NCBI GenBank assembly: GCA_014529385.2
Contig: CM043955.1
Span: 148,133,640 to 148,197,639, forward strand
Source: Adiantum capillus-veneris
Lineage: Eukaryota > Streptophyta > Polypodiopsida > Polypodiales > Pteridaceae
Direction of reading: 5' to 3'
Length of the DNA stretch: 64,000 nucleotides
Within the stretch, counting starts at the first letter, position 1; each line of letters opens with the position of its first letter. Position numbers and translations under genes: made by a program. Shown in pieces: positions 47,321 through 57,640 of the stretch. Under the pieces are notes generated by a model, which had not been told where the DNA came from, did no database searches, and saw only the letters and a program-made list of their open reading frames with translations.

Positions 47321-47397
47321 CATTCCCTAAGATTGGAGATTAAGAGGTCAGGGAGAAAGGTTGAGAGGGAATCAAGTGAATAATGGATGTCCACAAA

Positions 47398-47413
47398 CAC
47401 TCCCCCCTTCCTT
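47398..47413 (-). other. Internal polypurine tract of A2
   Basis: Minus strand AAGGAAGGGGGGAGTG just after the W-x-P-K frame, the same as in A1. Confidence 0.75.
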
Positions 47414-47420
47414 GGGTAGA

Positions 47421-48230
47421 TCATACCATTTGAAATGATGTCGTCACCCTTTGAAACCAGTTGTTCCAAGTTGTTATAGGTGAAGATTTTTGCCAGTAGT
47501 TTTCTATTACCTTAGGTGCCTCGTCGAGTTGCAAGGGTGGTAAGGTACTCTCCCAGGATCGAACTTGAAGCGGTTCAGCAGGTGATTCTTGAACACTGGA
47601 ACGTGTGGATTCCTTTGTAGCTTCATGGAGGTCCACTATTGTAGGTGGAGGATGTGTAGAAGCTTTTACCTCTATGGATGTATTACATGAGGAGCTAGAA
47701 GCTTCATGGAACTCCCCCCTTCCTGAGCTAGGTGGAATAAATTGGTTTTGCCTTGGAGCCCAAACTAGCTCTGGACTAGGTGTGTAGCATTCTGTGATCT
47801 TTCCCTTCCCATGGTCTGCCATTGGCTTTAGCGTTACACTGTTTGACTCATATGGGTTTGTTGTCGATAGGGAAGGACACATTTTACGTTTAGGTACCCA
47901 GATTTGCTCATTTCCATCATAGTAGCCTTGGGCTTCTAATAGTCGTTTTGGAATCCATCGTGATTTGGTCTTGACTCTCCTAGAGCGCGCTCTTGGTTTT
48001 CCAGGGGAATTTTTTCTTGGAATGGATGGGAGGGTTGAGGTAGTTGGAAGTAAGGCCTTCGGGACCCATTGATATGTACTCTTAGGTCGTGCAGGTTGAG
48101 TACTTGAAATATTACTGCTTGCTGCAACTACAAGTGTTGAAGTGCTAGGTTCATGGGTAGCCGGCAAGGACGAGTTAACCACCTTGGCTTGTGAATGTTG
48201 GCTATCCTTAAACTTTGCTAGAGTTTGCAA
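47421..48230 (-). CDS. W-x-P-K module of A2
   Basis: 269 codons, in the same frame as the second protease (separated by TGA at 48271-48273). Motifs in order: YQWVPKALL, SRWIPKRLL, QIWVPKRKM, LVWAPRQN, spread over about 110 residues and linked by basic, Ser/Pro-rich sequence (RARSRRVKTK). A conserved C-terminal block follows: STLPPLQLDEAPKVIENYW and WNNWFQRV. Function unknown. The basic linkers could bind nucleic acid. The third motif is intact here but is a TAG in A1 and A3. Confidence 0.7.
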   Translation of the reverse strand: MQTLAKFKDSQHSQAKVVNSSLPATHEPSTSTLVVAASSNISSTQPARPKSTYQWVPKALLPTTSTLPSIPRKNSPGKPRARSRRVKTKSRWIPKRLLEAQGYYDGNEQIWVPKRKMCPSLSTTNPYESNSVTLKPMADHGKGKITECYTPSPELVWAPRQNQFIPPSSGRGEFHEASSSSCNTSIEVKASTHPPPTIVDLHEATKESTRSSVQESPAEPLQVRSWESTLPPLQLDEAPKVIENYWQKSSPITTWNNWFQRVTTSFQMV

Positions 48231-48272
48231 CGTAGGTGACTTTGCTTGAATGATAGGGGTAAGAGTCGGTGG

Positions 48273-48770
48273 TCACGTCGTGACACTACCAGTATCCCAA
48301 TCAATAGTGCATTTGGTAGCCAACATCCATGTGCATCCCAGGTTTACGTTGCCTTCCATAGCTCCCGCGGGCATGACTAGAAACCTCTGCACTATGCTTC
48401 CATTGTCATAGACAACAGGGGTCTGAAGGACTCCAAGAATAGCAGTTTTCTTTTTATTAATGCCCTTGACTTGCATTGTACTCGGGGATAGGGTCGGTTT
48501 CCCTAATTGACACCAAACTCCATAGGATAACAAATTGTGTTTAGCTCCCGTATCTAATAAGGCATTGTATAGTACTTTCCCATAGGGGCTATTTAGCTCA
48601 ATCGGGTATCGTAGGGGTGGCTCAGATTCTAATGAGTCATCATCTGTGTCCTCGAAAAATTCTTGCGTGATTTCCAGATTAGCCTCTCCTTGGCGTCTAA
48701 GACGTTGTTGTCGTTCTCGAGCCTCAACTCTTGCTTGGATTTTTTTTAAGCTTTGCTTGTTCCTTGGCAA
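48273..48770 (-). CDS. Second retropepsin-like domain of A2, after integrase
   Basis: The 165-codon frame begins with a basic coiled stretch (RVEARERQQRLRRQGE), then YPIELNSPYGKVLYNALLDT followed by GAKHNLLSYGVWCQLGKP. The DTGA at 48543-48554 sits in a hydrophobic strand-turn context typical of retropepsins, with L-x-x-x-G-V/W after it as in PR1. Further on come a K-rich loop, GVLQTPVVYDNG, FLVMPAGAMEGNVNLGCTWM and CTIDWDTG, in the place of the ILGRPFM...DW segment of PR1. It overlaps the integrase frame at 48724-48770; an extra A in an A8 run near 48740 explains the frame change, as A3 has integrase and this domain in one frame. Confidence 0.75.
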   Translation of the reverse strand: MPRNKQSLKKIQARVEARERQQRLRRQGEANLEITQEFFEDTDDDSLESEPPLRYPIELNSPYGKVLYNALLDTGAKHNLLSYGVWCQLGKPTLSPSTMQVKGINKKKTAILGVLQTPVVYDNGSIVQRFLVMPAGAMEGNVNLGCTWMLATKCTIDWDTGSVTT

Positions 48771-49650
48771 CCTTCTTTTGATGGATGGCTTGCAACTCTT
48801 CCTGGCTTAGAGGATCATAATATCTTTTGAATTTACTCCCATTAAGGAATCCAATGGTTTCAACTCCATCTAGAGTCTCCACACAAATGGTACCTTGCGG
48901 GGTAATTTCACACACTCGATATGGTCCCTTACCAGCGTATTTCAATTTCTTCTTTTCATTACGTACCCCGTACATAAGAACTTTATCACCAACCTTGATG
49001 TCTTTATCCTTTAAATGGCTATCAAACCACTTCTTTCTCCTATCCTTCTCCACTAGAGCATTTCGCACAGCTAATTGCCTCTCTTCATCTAGCCTTTCTA
49101 GGATATATAATCGCTCCACTAAGGGGTTACCATCCCAACCTTCTTGAGAAGCTACTCGAAGACTAGGAATGACAAACTCCCATGGCATAACTGCTTCTTG
49201 GCCATACACCATCTTAAACGGTGTGCAATTAATAGCAACTTTATACGCAGTACGATAAGCCCATAAAGCTGATGTAAGCTTTAGGTCCCAATCAGTGCGA
49301 TGAGCCTCAACTGTCTTTGTCAAAATGGAGATGAGAGTTTTGTTGGTACTCTCAGCTTGGCCATTTGCTTGGGGATAATAGGGTGTAGACTTGTGGTGAG
49401 ATATCATGAAGTTTGATGTGAGTTCTTTTATTACTTCATTTATAAAATGAGTTCCATTGTCACTCACAAGTTCAAAGGGGCATCCAAAACGTGTGATAAT
49501 GTTCTCAAAGAGGAACTTAGCTGTTGTTTTTGCATCCGCCTTTCGTGTTGCTTTTGCTTCAGCCCATTTGGTTCCATAGTCTGTAGCCACAATGATATAT
49601 CGTGATTGCGTGTTACGTGCAGCCGGACTAATCGGTCCTACAAAGTCTAA
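48724..49650 (-). CDS. pol: Integrase core and C-terminus of A2
   Basis: Continues the pol frame after a TAG at 49651-49653, which replaces the Trp of FEKWGLDFVGPIS seen in A3. The DDE triad is present: ATDYGTKW (near 49580), SDNGTHF (49445-49468) and NGQAESTN (49342-49362). A C-terminal SH3-like stretch DIKVGDKVLMYGVRNEKKKL and GPYRVCEITPQG follow. It would insert the cDNA into host chromosomes. No chromodomain is present. Confidence 0.9.
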   Translation of the reverse strand, partial: LDFVGPISPAARNTQSRYIIVATDYGTKWAEAKATRKADAKTTAKFLFENIITRFGCPFELVSDNGTHFINEVIKELTSNFMISHHKSTPYYPQANGQAESTNKTLISILTKTVEAHRTDWDLKLTSALWAYRTAYKVAINCTPFKMVYGQEAVMPWEFVIPSLRVASQEGWDGNPLVERLYILERLDEERQLAVRNALVEKDRRKKWFDSHLKDKDIKVGDKVLMYGVRNEKKKLKYAGKGPYRVCEITPQGTICVETLDGVETIGFLNGSKFKRYYDPLSQEELQAIHQKKVAKEQAKLKKNPSKS

Positions 49651-49653
49651 GCC

Positions 49654-51639
49654 CTACTTTTCAAATGGTTGGGTTACCTTGATGGGATGTAGAGGCATCC
49701 TATCCCTTCTTTGTGGATTGTTGAAGCGTTGGCATTCATCACATCCCTTTGCAAAAAGTGATGCATCCTTAAACAGAGTGGGCCACCAATAGCCTGACTG
49801 TAAGATCTTTCGGGCAGTCAACTTTCCTGAAAAGTGACCACCAGCTACGCACATGTGTGCCTCTTGTAGAATATATAAATACTCATCCTCGTGGGCATAG
49901 CGTCTAAGAACATCATCTTTTCCTCTCTTATAGAGAGTTCCAGCCAGTAAGCAATAGGGTTCGCATTCCTTGATTAATTTTCGAGCTATATCTTTTCGCA
50001 GCTCTTTGGGTGGAAAACCATTAACTAAGAAGTTAACAATCTTTTCACTCCATTCAGGTATTGTCTCAACAATGAACAAAGGAGTATCAGGCAATTCATC
50101 ATCAACCCCCGTAGGATCTTCGTCATTAGGGATACGAGATAAATGATCCTCCATGACATGTTTCCTCCCAGGCCTCACAACAACGGTGAAGTCAAACTCA
50201 AGAAGAATTAACAACCATCGTGTAATTCGACCTGTGGAACACGGCTTGTTTACCAAATATAGCAATGCTTGATGATCAACATAAAACACAAACTTGGTAG
50301 CAAGAAGGTAATAGCGAAATTTCTTTACTGCGTAAATCATAGCTAGACCTTCGCGCTCTGTAGTAGTGTAGTTCATCTCGGCATCATTTAATTGGCGACT
50401 TGCAAAGCTAATAGGGTAGTCCAATTTATGTTCTCCTGGTTGAGTTAGAACACACCCAATAGCAAAATTTGATGCATCGATATGCACATGAAAAGGTACA
50501 TTCCAATCAGGTGTTCGCAAGATTGGAGCACTTGTTAGGGACTTCTTTAATAACTCATAAGATTGATGACATTCTTCCATCCAGTGAAACTCGATCAGAA
50601 GCTTGTACAATGGACGCGCTATCTCAGCAAAGTTTAAAATAAACCTTCGATAATAACCAACATGGCCCATAAATCTTTGAACTCCTTTATAGTTAGTAGG
50701 TGGTGGCAAATCGGCAATGGCTTTAATCTTACTCTCATCTGTGGATATCCCGTTCTTGGACACTATATGCTCTAGAATGACTCCATGCTTAACCCAAAAT
50801 TGGCATTTGAAAGGGTTCAATGAGATGCGATAAAATCTGCACCTTTCAAATATTTTTCGTAGATATAACAAATGCTTCTCCCAAGAAGAATAAACACAAA
50901 GGTCGTCTAGGAAAGCTTCACAAAACTCCCTTAGAAATTCTTTAAACGCAGTGTTTATTAATTGTTGGAATGTAGCAGGGGCATTTGTTAAGCCAAAAGC
51001 CATAACACGAAATGCAAACACTCCAAACTCTATGATAAAAGCAGTTTTAGCTTGGTCCTCTAATGCAATTGTGATTTGATTGTAACCAAAGTACCCATCT
51101 AAAAAGCTATAAGCTTCCTTGCCCGCAACTCTTTCAAGCACATGTTCTGAATATGGCAAGGGATAATGATCTCTCCTAGTAGCTGCATTAACTTTCTTGA
51201 GGTCCACGCACACTCTTAGTTTCCCATTCTTTTTTGGCACAATGACTATTGGAGAAACCCATTCTGAGAGCTCAATAGGGTATATGAATCCACATTGGAT
51301 AAGTTTTTCAATGTCCTCTTGTACAATTTTGGCGTACTTAGGATTCATTGGATAGGGTCGTTGCTGGACGGGCTTAGCAATGTTGATCATGGGAATTGTA
51401 TGTCGCACCACAGAAGGTGGAACGCCCTTCATGTCATGATATGTCCAAGCAAAGATATCCTTGTATTCCTTGAGGAGCTCCTCAAGTACAGCCTCTTCAG
51501 TTTCGGTAAGGTCTTGAGCAATAAAGACTGGTTTAGACTCCTCACCTGGTTCTGCTAATTCTATGTCTTTAACTATCGCTGGACCATCATAGACTCCACT
51601 GCTTCCATTGGTAGGTATTCGTTGGGCTTTGGCATACAC
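49654..51639 (-). CDS. pol: Reverse transcriptase, RNase H and integrase zinc domain of A2
   Basis: 661 codons without a stop. RT: SPIVIVPKKNGKLRVCVDLK, YSFLDGYFGYNQITIALED, FGLTNAPATFQQL and the catalytic AFLDDLCVYSS (about 50899-50925; FLDD instead of the commoner YxDD). RNase H: FHVHIDASNFAIGCVLTQP, TTEREGLAMIYAVKKFRYYL and VDHQALLYLVNK. Then the HHCC zinc domain (AHMCVAGGHFSGKLTARKIL, CDECQRF). The frame is the same as Gag upstream (52450-54570) and integrase downstream, so a single polyprotein is likely. The wording is closest to Athila/Tat-type Ty3 elements as I know them. Confidence 0.93.
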   Translation of the reverse strand: MYAKAQRIPTNGSSGVYDGPAIVKDIELAEPGEESKPVFIAQDLTETEEAVLEELLKEYKDIFAWTYHDMKGVPPSVVRHTIPMINIAKPVQQRPYPMNPKYAKIVQEDIEKLIQCGFIYPIELSEWVSPIVIVPKKNGKLRVCVDLKKVNAATRRDHYPLPYSEHVLERVAGKEAYSFLDGYFGYNQITIALEDQAKTAFIIEFGVFAFRVMAFGLTNAPATFQQLINTAFKEFLREFCEAFLDDLCVYSSWEKHLLYLRKIFERCRFYRISLNPFKCQFWVKHGVILEHIVSKNGISTDESKIKAIADLPPPTNYKGVQRFMGHVGYYRRFILNFAEIARPLYKLLIEFHWMEECHQSYELLKKSLTSAPILRTPDWNVPFHVHIDASNFAIGCVLTQPGEHKLDYPISFASRQLNDAEMNYTTTEREGLAMIYAVKKFRYYLLATKFVFYVDHQALLYLVNKPCSTGRITRWLLILLEFDFTVVVRPGRKHVMEDHLSRIPNDEDPTGVDDELPDTPLFIVETIPEWSEKIVNFLVNGFPPKELRKDIARKLIKECEPYCLLAGTLYKRGKDDVLRRYAHEDEYLYILQEAHMCVAGGHFSGKLTARKILQSGYWWPTLFKDASLFAKGCDECQRFNNPQRRDRMPLHPIKVTQPFEK

Positions 51640-52449
51640 AACCTTTCGCTCCCCCGTGGTATAAGATTTAAAATGTTCAGGAGCCGTATGTAGGTCAGCA
51701 GGCTCTTGTCCTGACAGGCACCTTTCTTTTAGTTCTGCCTCCTTTTGTTGTTGTGCTAACTCTCGATTTTGACGTCTTCTTATAGTTCAACTCAATTTCG
51801 GCTCTGTAACCTCCAATTGAGCGAGGTCAATGGGTCGCGGGCTGCACCACATCACACTCTGGAGATGTTCACCCCAATTGTCTACTAGCTTTCGATGAGC
51901 ATCACATGCCCCTAGATAGCTAAGCCATTCTGCAGTAGATCTTTCCTTGTTTATCCTAGATCTCACATTTGCTCGATATCGTCGTCTCTTATATGACCTT
52001 TATTTCTTGTTAAGGTTTTTATTTTGGTAAATGTTTTAACTCGACTCGCCTGATAGGTCTTCGCTTGTATCTTCTTCACTCTCATATAAATTACCATAGA
52101 TGGTCGTACTAGGCCTTGAGTGTTCAGTTTCTATACTTGGTTCACTCGATGTTTCCTCAGGTTCTGAATCCATTTCTCCCTGAGATTCCGTTTCTGATGT
52201 GTATTGGCCTGAAGCCTTTGAGGAATCATCGGTTTCACTCTCAGGTAGGTGTGCCTCTTTCTTATCATCGGATGTTACATGCGCTACACCTAACATGTTT
52301 ACTGGTGCAATGTGTGGTATCTCTTCCCCATCTGGTGTTACCCAAGTTGTTCCTCTAGCTCCCCATGTATCTATAGTTTCCGCTAGGTGCACCCAATCGA
52401 CATTGTCTGACTCAGCCATTCCGGGTAGGATATCCATATAAGGAGAGTT
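51640..52449 (-). pseudogene. Linker between protease remnant and RT of A2
   Basis: Same frame as neighbours. 52036-52437 encodes YMDILPGMAESDNVDWVHLA, then an acidic Ser/Glu-rich stretch (SETESQGEMDSEPEETSSE). Stops occur at 52450-52452 (Gln in A1), 52036, near 52010 and near 51783. A basic stretch (YKRRRYRANVRSRINKE) follows near 51980. No catalytic motif. Confidence 0.7.
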
Positions 52450-54570
52450 CTACCCAATATCCATGTCTTCGTTACATGTGTAACAATACTGTAATGGAGC
52501 TGAGTGAATTGTTGTGTCTGATCGATTATCAATGATGAATTTATTTCCTAGAGGATGCGTTCGACCACTTAAAAGATCAACTCGAATGACAGAGTCTTGG
52601 AACTGTAAGTAGACGTGGTTTTTGGACCAGTCATGCACCATTTTTGCTTCCCTCATGAATGGACGCCCTAAGATAATCTCAAATGACATAGGATGCTTGG
52701 AAAAATCCATAACAATGAAAGTCTGCCTTACCTTGTGTCCCAAGACCTTGATCCTGAGATCCTTTAGCATTCCAATAGGCGTAACAATAGATCCATTAGC
52801 CTGTAATTCTCCATTGAGGAAGGCTCGAAGAGCTGAGACTAGCTCGGGGTCTTTATATCGTTTGGACATGATGGTGGATCTAACTTCTGAAGACATGAAA
52901 TCCATCAATTTGGCAACATTTAATGGCATCTTGTGGGACGTAGGACCCTGACAAGAGAATGGTGAAGGTCCACTTTTCGATGTCCTACCCTCACTCTCTT
53001 CCCGAATGATACTGGGTATAGCTAACGGCCTGTAGTTCTCGTGAGGTTGAACTTGTGTGGGAAACACTGTGTCTGACATCTGGATATGTTTGGGTTCAGG
53101 TTCTAATGTTCGTTGAGTTTCTTCCACCAAACCCCTCAGTTGTTGGACTCGTTCAATTTCCACTGTTCGGTTTGGATAGGTTCCAATCTTTCTCTTGCAA
53201 TCCTCATTTTTTGTCTCTCGTGGCTTATCTTGGGGGTTCGCAATTGGGTGGTTTAACTTTGAATACTCTTTTGGTGTTCGCCGTAATTCCCTCTCGTGAT
53301 CCTCCTCACTGGCTTTTTCCTTTGTAGTAACATTTTTGGTCTCCGTGGTCTCTATCGAATCTGAGTCATCCTCAGGGTCATTCATATACACGGGATCCTC
53401 TCCTGTCCCTATGTTAGTCTTTGAACTAGGTTTTGAGCTAGAAGCATTAAGGGATTTCTTTCTTCGTGTTTTCTTCTTTCTCGCTCGGCCAATGGATGCA
53501 GCATATCTCTCTTCGAGGATGTAATTTTGCTTTTGGAGCATCGACCGTGTGAGTGCATTCACTGGTGCTATGTTTATAGTTGGTGGTGTCCCATCAACAA
53601 TCTCTATTAAGTTCAATGGTGTGATTTTCGGTGCGTTTGGATTGTTAGGACACTGTGCGATCAAATGATCTATGCCACAACGATTACAAGTGAGTATTGG
53701 CATTGCCAATGCACTCCCTTGAATTGTTTGCATTAGTGCAGCATTCTTTTGCATTCTAATGGAGCACTCAGCTACTCGATGTGGTCCACCACATTCGTAG
53801 AACTGAAGAGGTGGTCTCCTGGCAAAACTATTAATGTTTTGGCCTCTTGCTACTAGCGCACTAGCTTGATATACCGATTTGATTTGTCCCCAATGGTATT
53901 CCATATAGTACATGGGACACTCCTCAAGCATGTCGACTCCATAGGTGATACTAGAGTCTATGTCCTCTTCGCAATCTACATAAGTACTAGATGACTCGCA
54001 ACCTATTTGGTTCATAGGTGTAACTCTTGGATGAGGGGGTTGCGGTCCTAGCACTGGAGGTGGCAACGGTGTGGTTTGGACCACATTTTGGGTTCTAGGG
54101 ACCATGTGCTGTAATGGCAACTGTTGCTCCATGGGTGGGGTAGGCATCAATGCAGGAACTCGTGGTGAGTCTGCCCAAGCTATAGGCGGTCTATTTTCCA
54201 TGATGCGTTTAAGCATTAGGAAATCCTTCGCTTGATGGCCATGCCTACCACACGCGTTACAAGTCCCGTTAAACTTTACTCTGAAAGTAGGGCATTCACT
54301 CGTAGTATGTGGGCCCAAGAAAATTGAGCACCATTGTTGCTCCCTTCTTGGATACATATGAGTGTTTTGTGGAGCACGATTACCCCTAAGGCTTTCTTGG
54401 ATGGCCTTGGTGAGATCTGCCAAAGTCATCTCAAATATCGTTTGCTCTTTCACGATTGGCTTTATCTTCATTGGCTCATGCCCTGACGCTTGCGAGCTAC
54501 TAGACTTCGGCTCAGCGGACACTCTTTCTCCTGCAATCATTAAATTATCTTCCAATTGGATTGCATTCAT
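52450..54570 (-). pseudogene. gag: Zinc knuckles, spacer and protease remnant of A2
   Basis: Reads QLEDNLMIAGE at the end of the capsid region, then four zinc-knuckle sites. Three have each lost one Cys to Phe: CSIF...C, CNAC...DF and FYEC...C; only CNRC...H...C is intact. The basic RKKKTRRKK and the acidic linker follow. Compared with A1, the frame jumps from LRAFLNGELQ straight to NGSIVTPIGML: about 98 codons holding the protease active site are deleted in frame. The distal part (IILGRPFMREAKMVHDWS) remains. The first protease of this copy therefore cannot work. Confidence 0.85.
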
Positions 54571-56635
54571 GGTGACTGCTTCCCAAGTAGTGATACCTCT
54601 AATGACTAGGCCATTATAGATACTTTCATGTCGTAGTCCCCCAATGAATCTATCGAGCGTTGAATCGCTCGTTTGGATTGCATCGAGAATTCAAATTCTT
54701 TAGGCGACTAATGAAATCTCTCACGGATTCACCTTCTTCTCGTTGGGCTTTCTGGAGCTGAGAGGCTACACCCCAAAGTACTCCCTCTCGTATGTATTCT
54801 TTTAAGAACAGTCTCCTAAGAGTAGAGTAGATCGTTTTCTCTTCTACTCTTAAGGTTCTATACCAATCTCCAGCCTTTCCGCTTAGGGTCAAACTCAAAG
54901 CCTTACACTTATGTAGCTGATTATGCTCTTCCAAGGAATCGCATACATGTTCAAAGACTTCCATATTCTTTCTAGCATCTCCGTCTCCACTGAATTTCTA
55001 TGTGAGCTTAGCTACTTGAACTGCCTTGCTCCTAGGCTCTCTATCAGGTGCACTACGCATGTTTTCCGCAATAGAGCTACCGATAGTTTGAGCAAATGCT
55101 GCCAAATCTCCTATTTGAGCAGGTATAATGGGTGTATGTGCTCCTGGAACCACATGTGAGATGGGAGTTGGCCTTGGCCTTGGCATACGCGCGGCTCTTG
55201 GGTCCCATATTTCGTATGGTGGTGTACCAGATGGTGGTCCAAAGTTTACAGGCGCGGCCCTAGGCATAGGGGGTGCCTGATATGGCATGTTATTATTAAA
55301 TGGCATGGCTCCACTTGTATAAGAGCTTGGATAATGCCATTGTGGATTGTAAGCTCTTGGAATAATCAGAGGTGTAGGAGCTACATGAGGCTGAGGTACG
55401 ACAGGTGCACATGATTGATACATACATGTAAGTATAGTTGGGGGCACTGTGCTACTAGGCATCGATGCAGTGTTAACAAATGAACTCCATGGTGTACTTC
55501 TTGTCATGCTCACCACTGGGATATGCATGGTAGCCGTAGTGTCATTAAGAGAAAGATGAGCTAGATCTGGGAAGGTAAAGCTGCCACTTGTGGGCTCAGA
55601 TTGTACTGAGGCTCCTGGCGAAACAACATATGGAGGATCAATGGGGTTCACTGAGGGAGTCTCCATTTGTGATAGGGTTGGTTGGTTGGCCTTTCCCGTA
55701 TCCAAGAATCTCATTAGGCCTATTGAATGCATGTTGATCCCTGTGTTCTATCTTTCTAACTCGACAATCCTATGGAGGACATCACAGACTTTCTGTTGTT
55801 GCTCATCTATGCTAGTAGCACCCGATGTGGATTGTAGAACATCTAACCAACCCACATGATAGGTGTGTCCTGTGTACCGATCAGTTAAAGCTTCTGCTTA
55901 TAGGTCATACTCCCAATTTTCGTTTAGGAATATCCCATCTAGGCCTGGCGTGCTGGAGGTTTCCCTCGAAGTGGAAGCATTATTGCTCCCCATCGCTTGC
56001 CCCTCCGTGACTGCTACCTTGGGAGCACTCGGTTGCTTGGCTGGCATGATTGTTGTCATAGGAGCCTTTGCTTTCAGGGCTCGACTTTGTTCTAGCCTTC
56101 GTAGGTTCTCAATTTTCCTCTCCCTTGTTGCTTGCATATAGCGTTCGATCTCTTGTACTTCGGCAAGACTCCTACCATCGGGTAGTAAAACCTCAGAGGG
56201 AGATAGTCCTAAAGGATCATGAGGTGCAGTGGATGGAACATTCACATGCACACTCTCAAGAAGCATAGGGTCTATTTTAGGCATGAATGACGAATTTACT
56301 TCCCCACTCCCTTCATTTATTTCATTAACCGCATGTTCGGAGCGAGTAGCTCTACTAAGGGTCTCTTTTAAGTGGCTAAACACGCTGGACCCAGGCCGTG
56401 GGCCCATGGCATGCATGTCTTGACTTGAACTATCAGGGTTTGGTGTAGGATACCCCTCCATGACTTCGTAGTCAGAGGAAGAATCACTAGACGCGATATG
56501 AGGATCTTGGGTCGCGCTACCTTGAGTCCCGGCCGAAGGTCCAGAACCTAGGGTGGGGGAATAATGGGTGCCCGCGTAAATGGAGGCACTACCAATATGC
56601 TCGTGCTCTAACACTCGTCTAGAGCGTAGGTTCAT
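54571..56635 (-). pseudogene. gag: Gag of A2 (broken)
   Basis: Starts MNLRSRRVLEHEHI at 56635. The acidic N-terminus runs to NENWEYDL, where a TAA (A1 reads His) closes the frame near 55897; another stop follows near 55735. A proline-rich stretch and the capsid region (QIGDLAAFAQTIGSSIAENM, LSGKAGDWYRTLRVEEK, EGESVRDFISRLKNLNSRC) follow. A TAG near 54995 (Gln in A1) and a small deletion near 54650 break it again. Particle-forming protein by family. Confidence 0.85.
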
Positions 56636-57640
56636 ATGACTTGGATCCCCTAGAAGTGTCAGTGAGTGCCCGTGAAGGTTGCTCACCTAGTAATTTTGGG
56701 TGTTTTGCAACCCAAGTCTTTTCTTATTTATTTATTTTTTGATTTTTTGGTCCTTTTTTCTGACCCAGCTATAGAATAGAACATATGATAGCTCAAAACA
56801 AGCGTCTCGGTCAGAGGGACGTGCCGTGCTTTATAGCCCTCCGTCTGGTCACTTTATGCCCTCGGAATCCCTAAAACCGTCAATTTCTAGTAGGGAACTA
56901 GGCCCAAATTAGAAAGTCTAAGGGTGCAAGTGGGAAGAGAAGGGAGGAGAGTGGAGGACTTGCCCCACATGCTCTCATTCCCTCTTGAGGGGGTAGGGTA
57001 TATATATAAGAGTGAGTCTAGTATATATCATAAGACTGAGGACTGAGGCCTGGGCCTGGGCCTGGGCTTGGGCTTGGGCTTGGGCTTGGGGAAATGATCC
57101 CGATCAAAATTTTAGTGTAGCCCCCCAGTCACTCACGCTTAAATATTTTCGGGGTTTTTTTTTTTCACACACACTGTCAACACCTACCTAACCTCTCTGT
57201 CAACAGATCACAGCTCACTACCTTATCTACTTACTAACAGTGTTGCGAACCACTAACAAATCTATTAACCACTCTGCTAACTTCTTACTGACAGTGGGCG
57301 AACTGTCCACCTACTTCCTCTCTCACTACCTTACTGTGCAAAGACTGTGTGCAGGCAAACCTTGACAGAAAACTGTGTACAGACTGTGTGCAAACTGAAA
57401 TTGCTAACTGTCTACCTACTTATTCATTCACTGAGAATAAGCTAACGACTACTAATTGTGCAAAGACTGTGTGCAAACAGAAAACACAACATTATGCAGA
57501 AATCACAGAACTTGCAAACAATACAGAAATTAACAACTTGCAGAAAAATAACTCATTCCTCTTCCTCTTCCTCTTCTTTCCTACTACAAACAACTCATAG
57601 GAGAAGCACAAAGTGCCTCTTGGGCTTAGTGCAGGGCGAT
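56636..57640 (-). other. 5' leader of A2
   Basis: Non-coding. It contains a G-rich hexamer array on the plus strand (57047-57091) and, nearer the primer site, repeats of ACTGTGTGCAAAC/ACAGACTGTGTG (57330-57480). Confidence 0.65.
57047..57091 (+). repeat. GGGCYT hexamer array
   Basis: Seven or more G3 runs at six-base spacing on the plus strand, antisense to A2. Strong potential for a G-quadruplex in DNA. Confidence 0.8.

Noticed and set aside
48730-48750. Possible programmed frameshift at the A8 run between integrase and second protease in A2
   Set aside because: A3 has integrase and this domain in one frame without the run, so a one-base insertion is the simpler reading.
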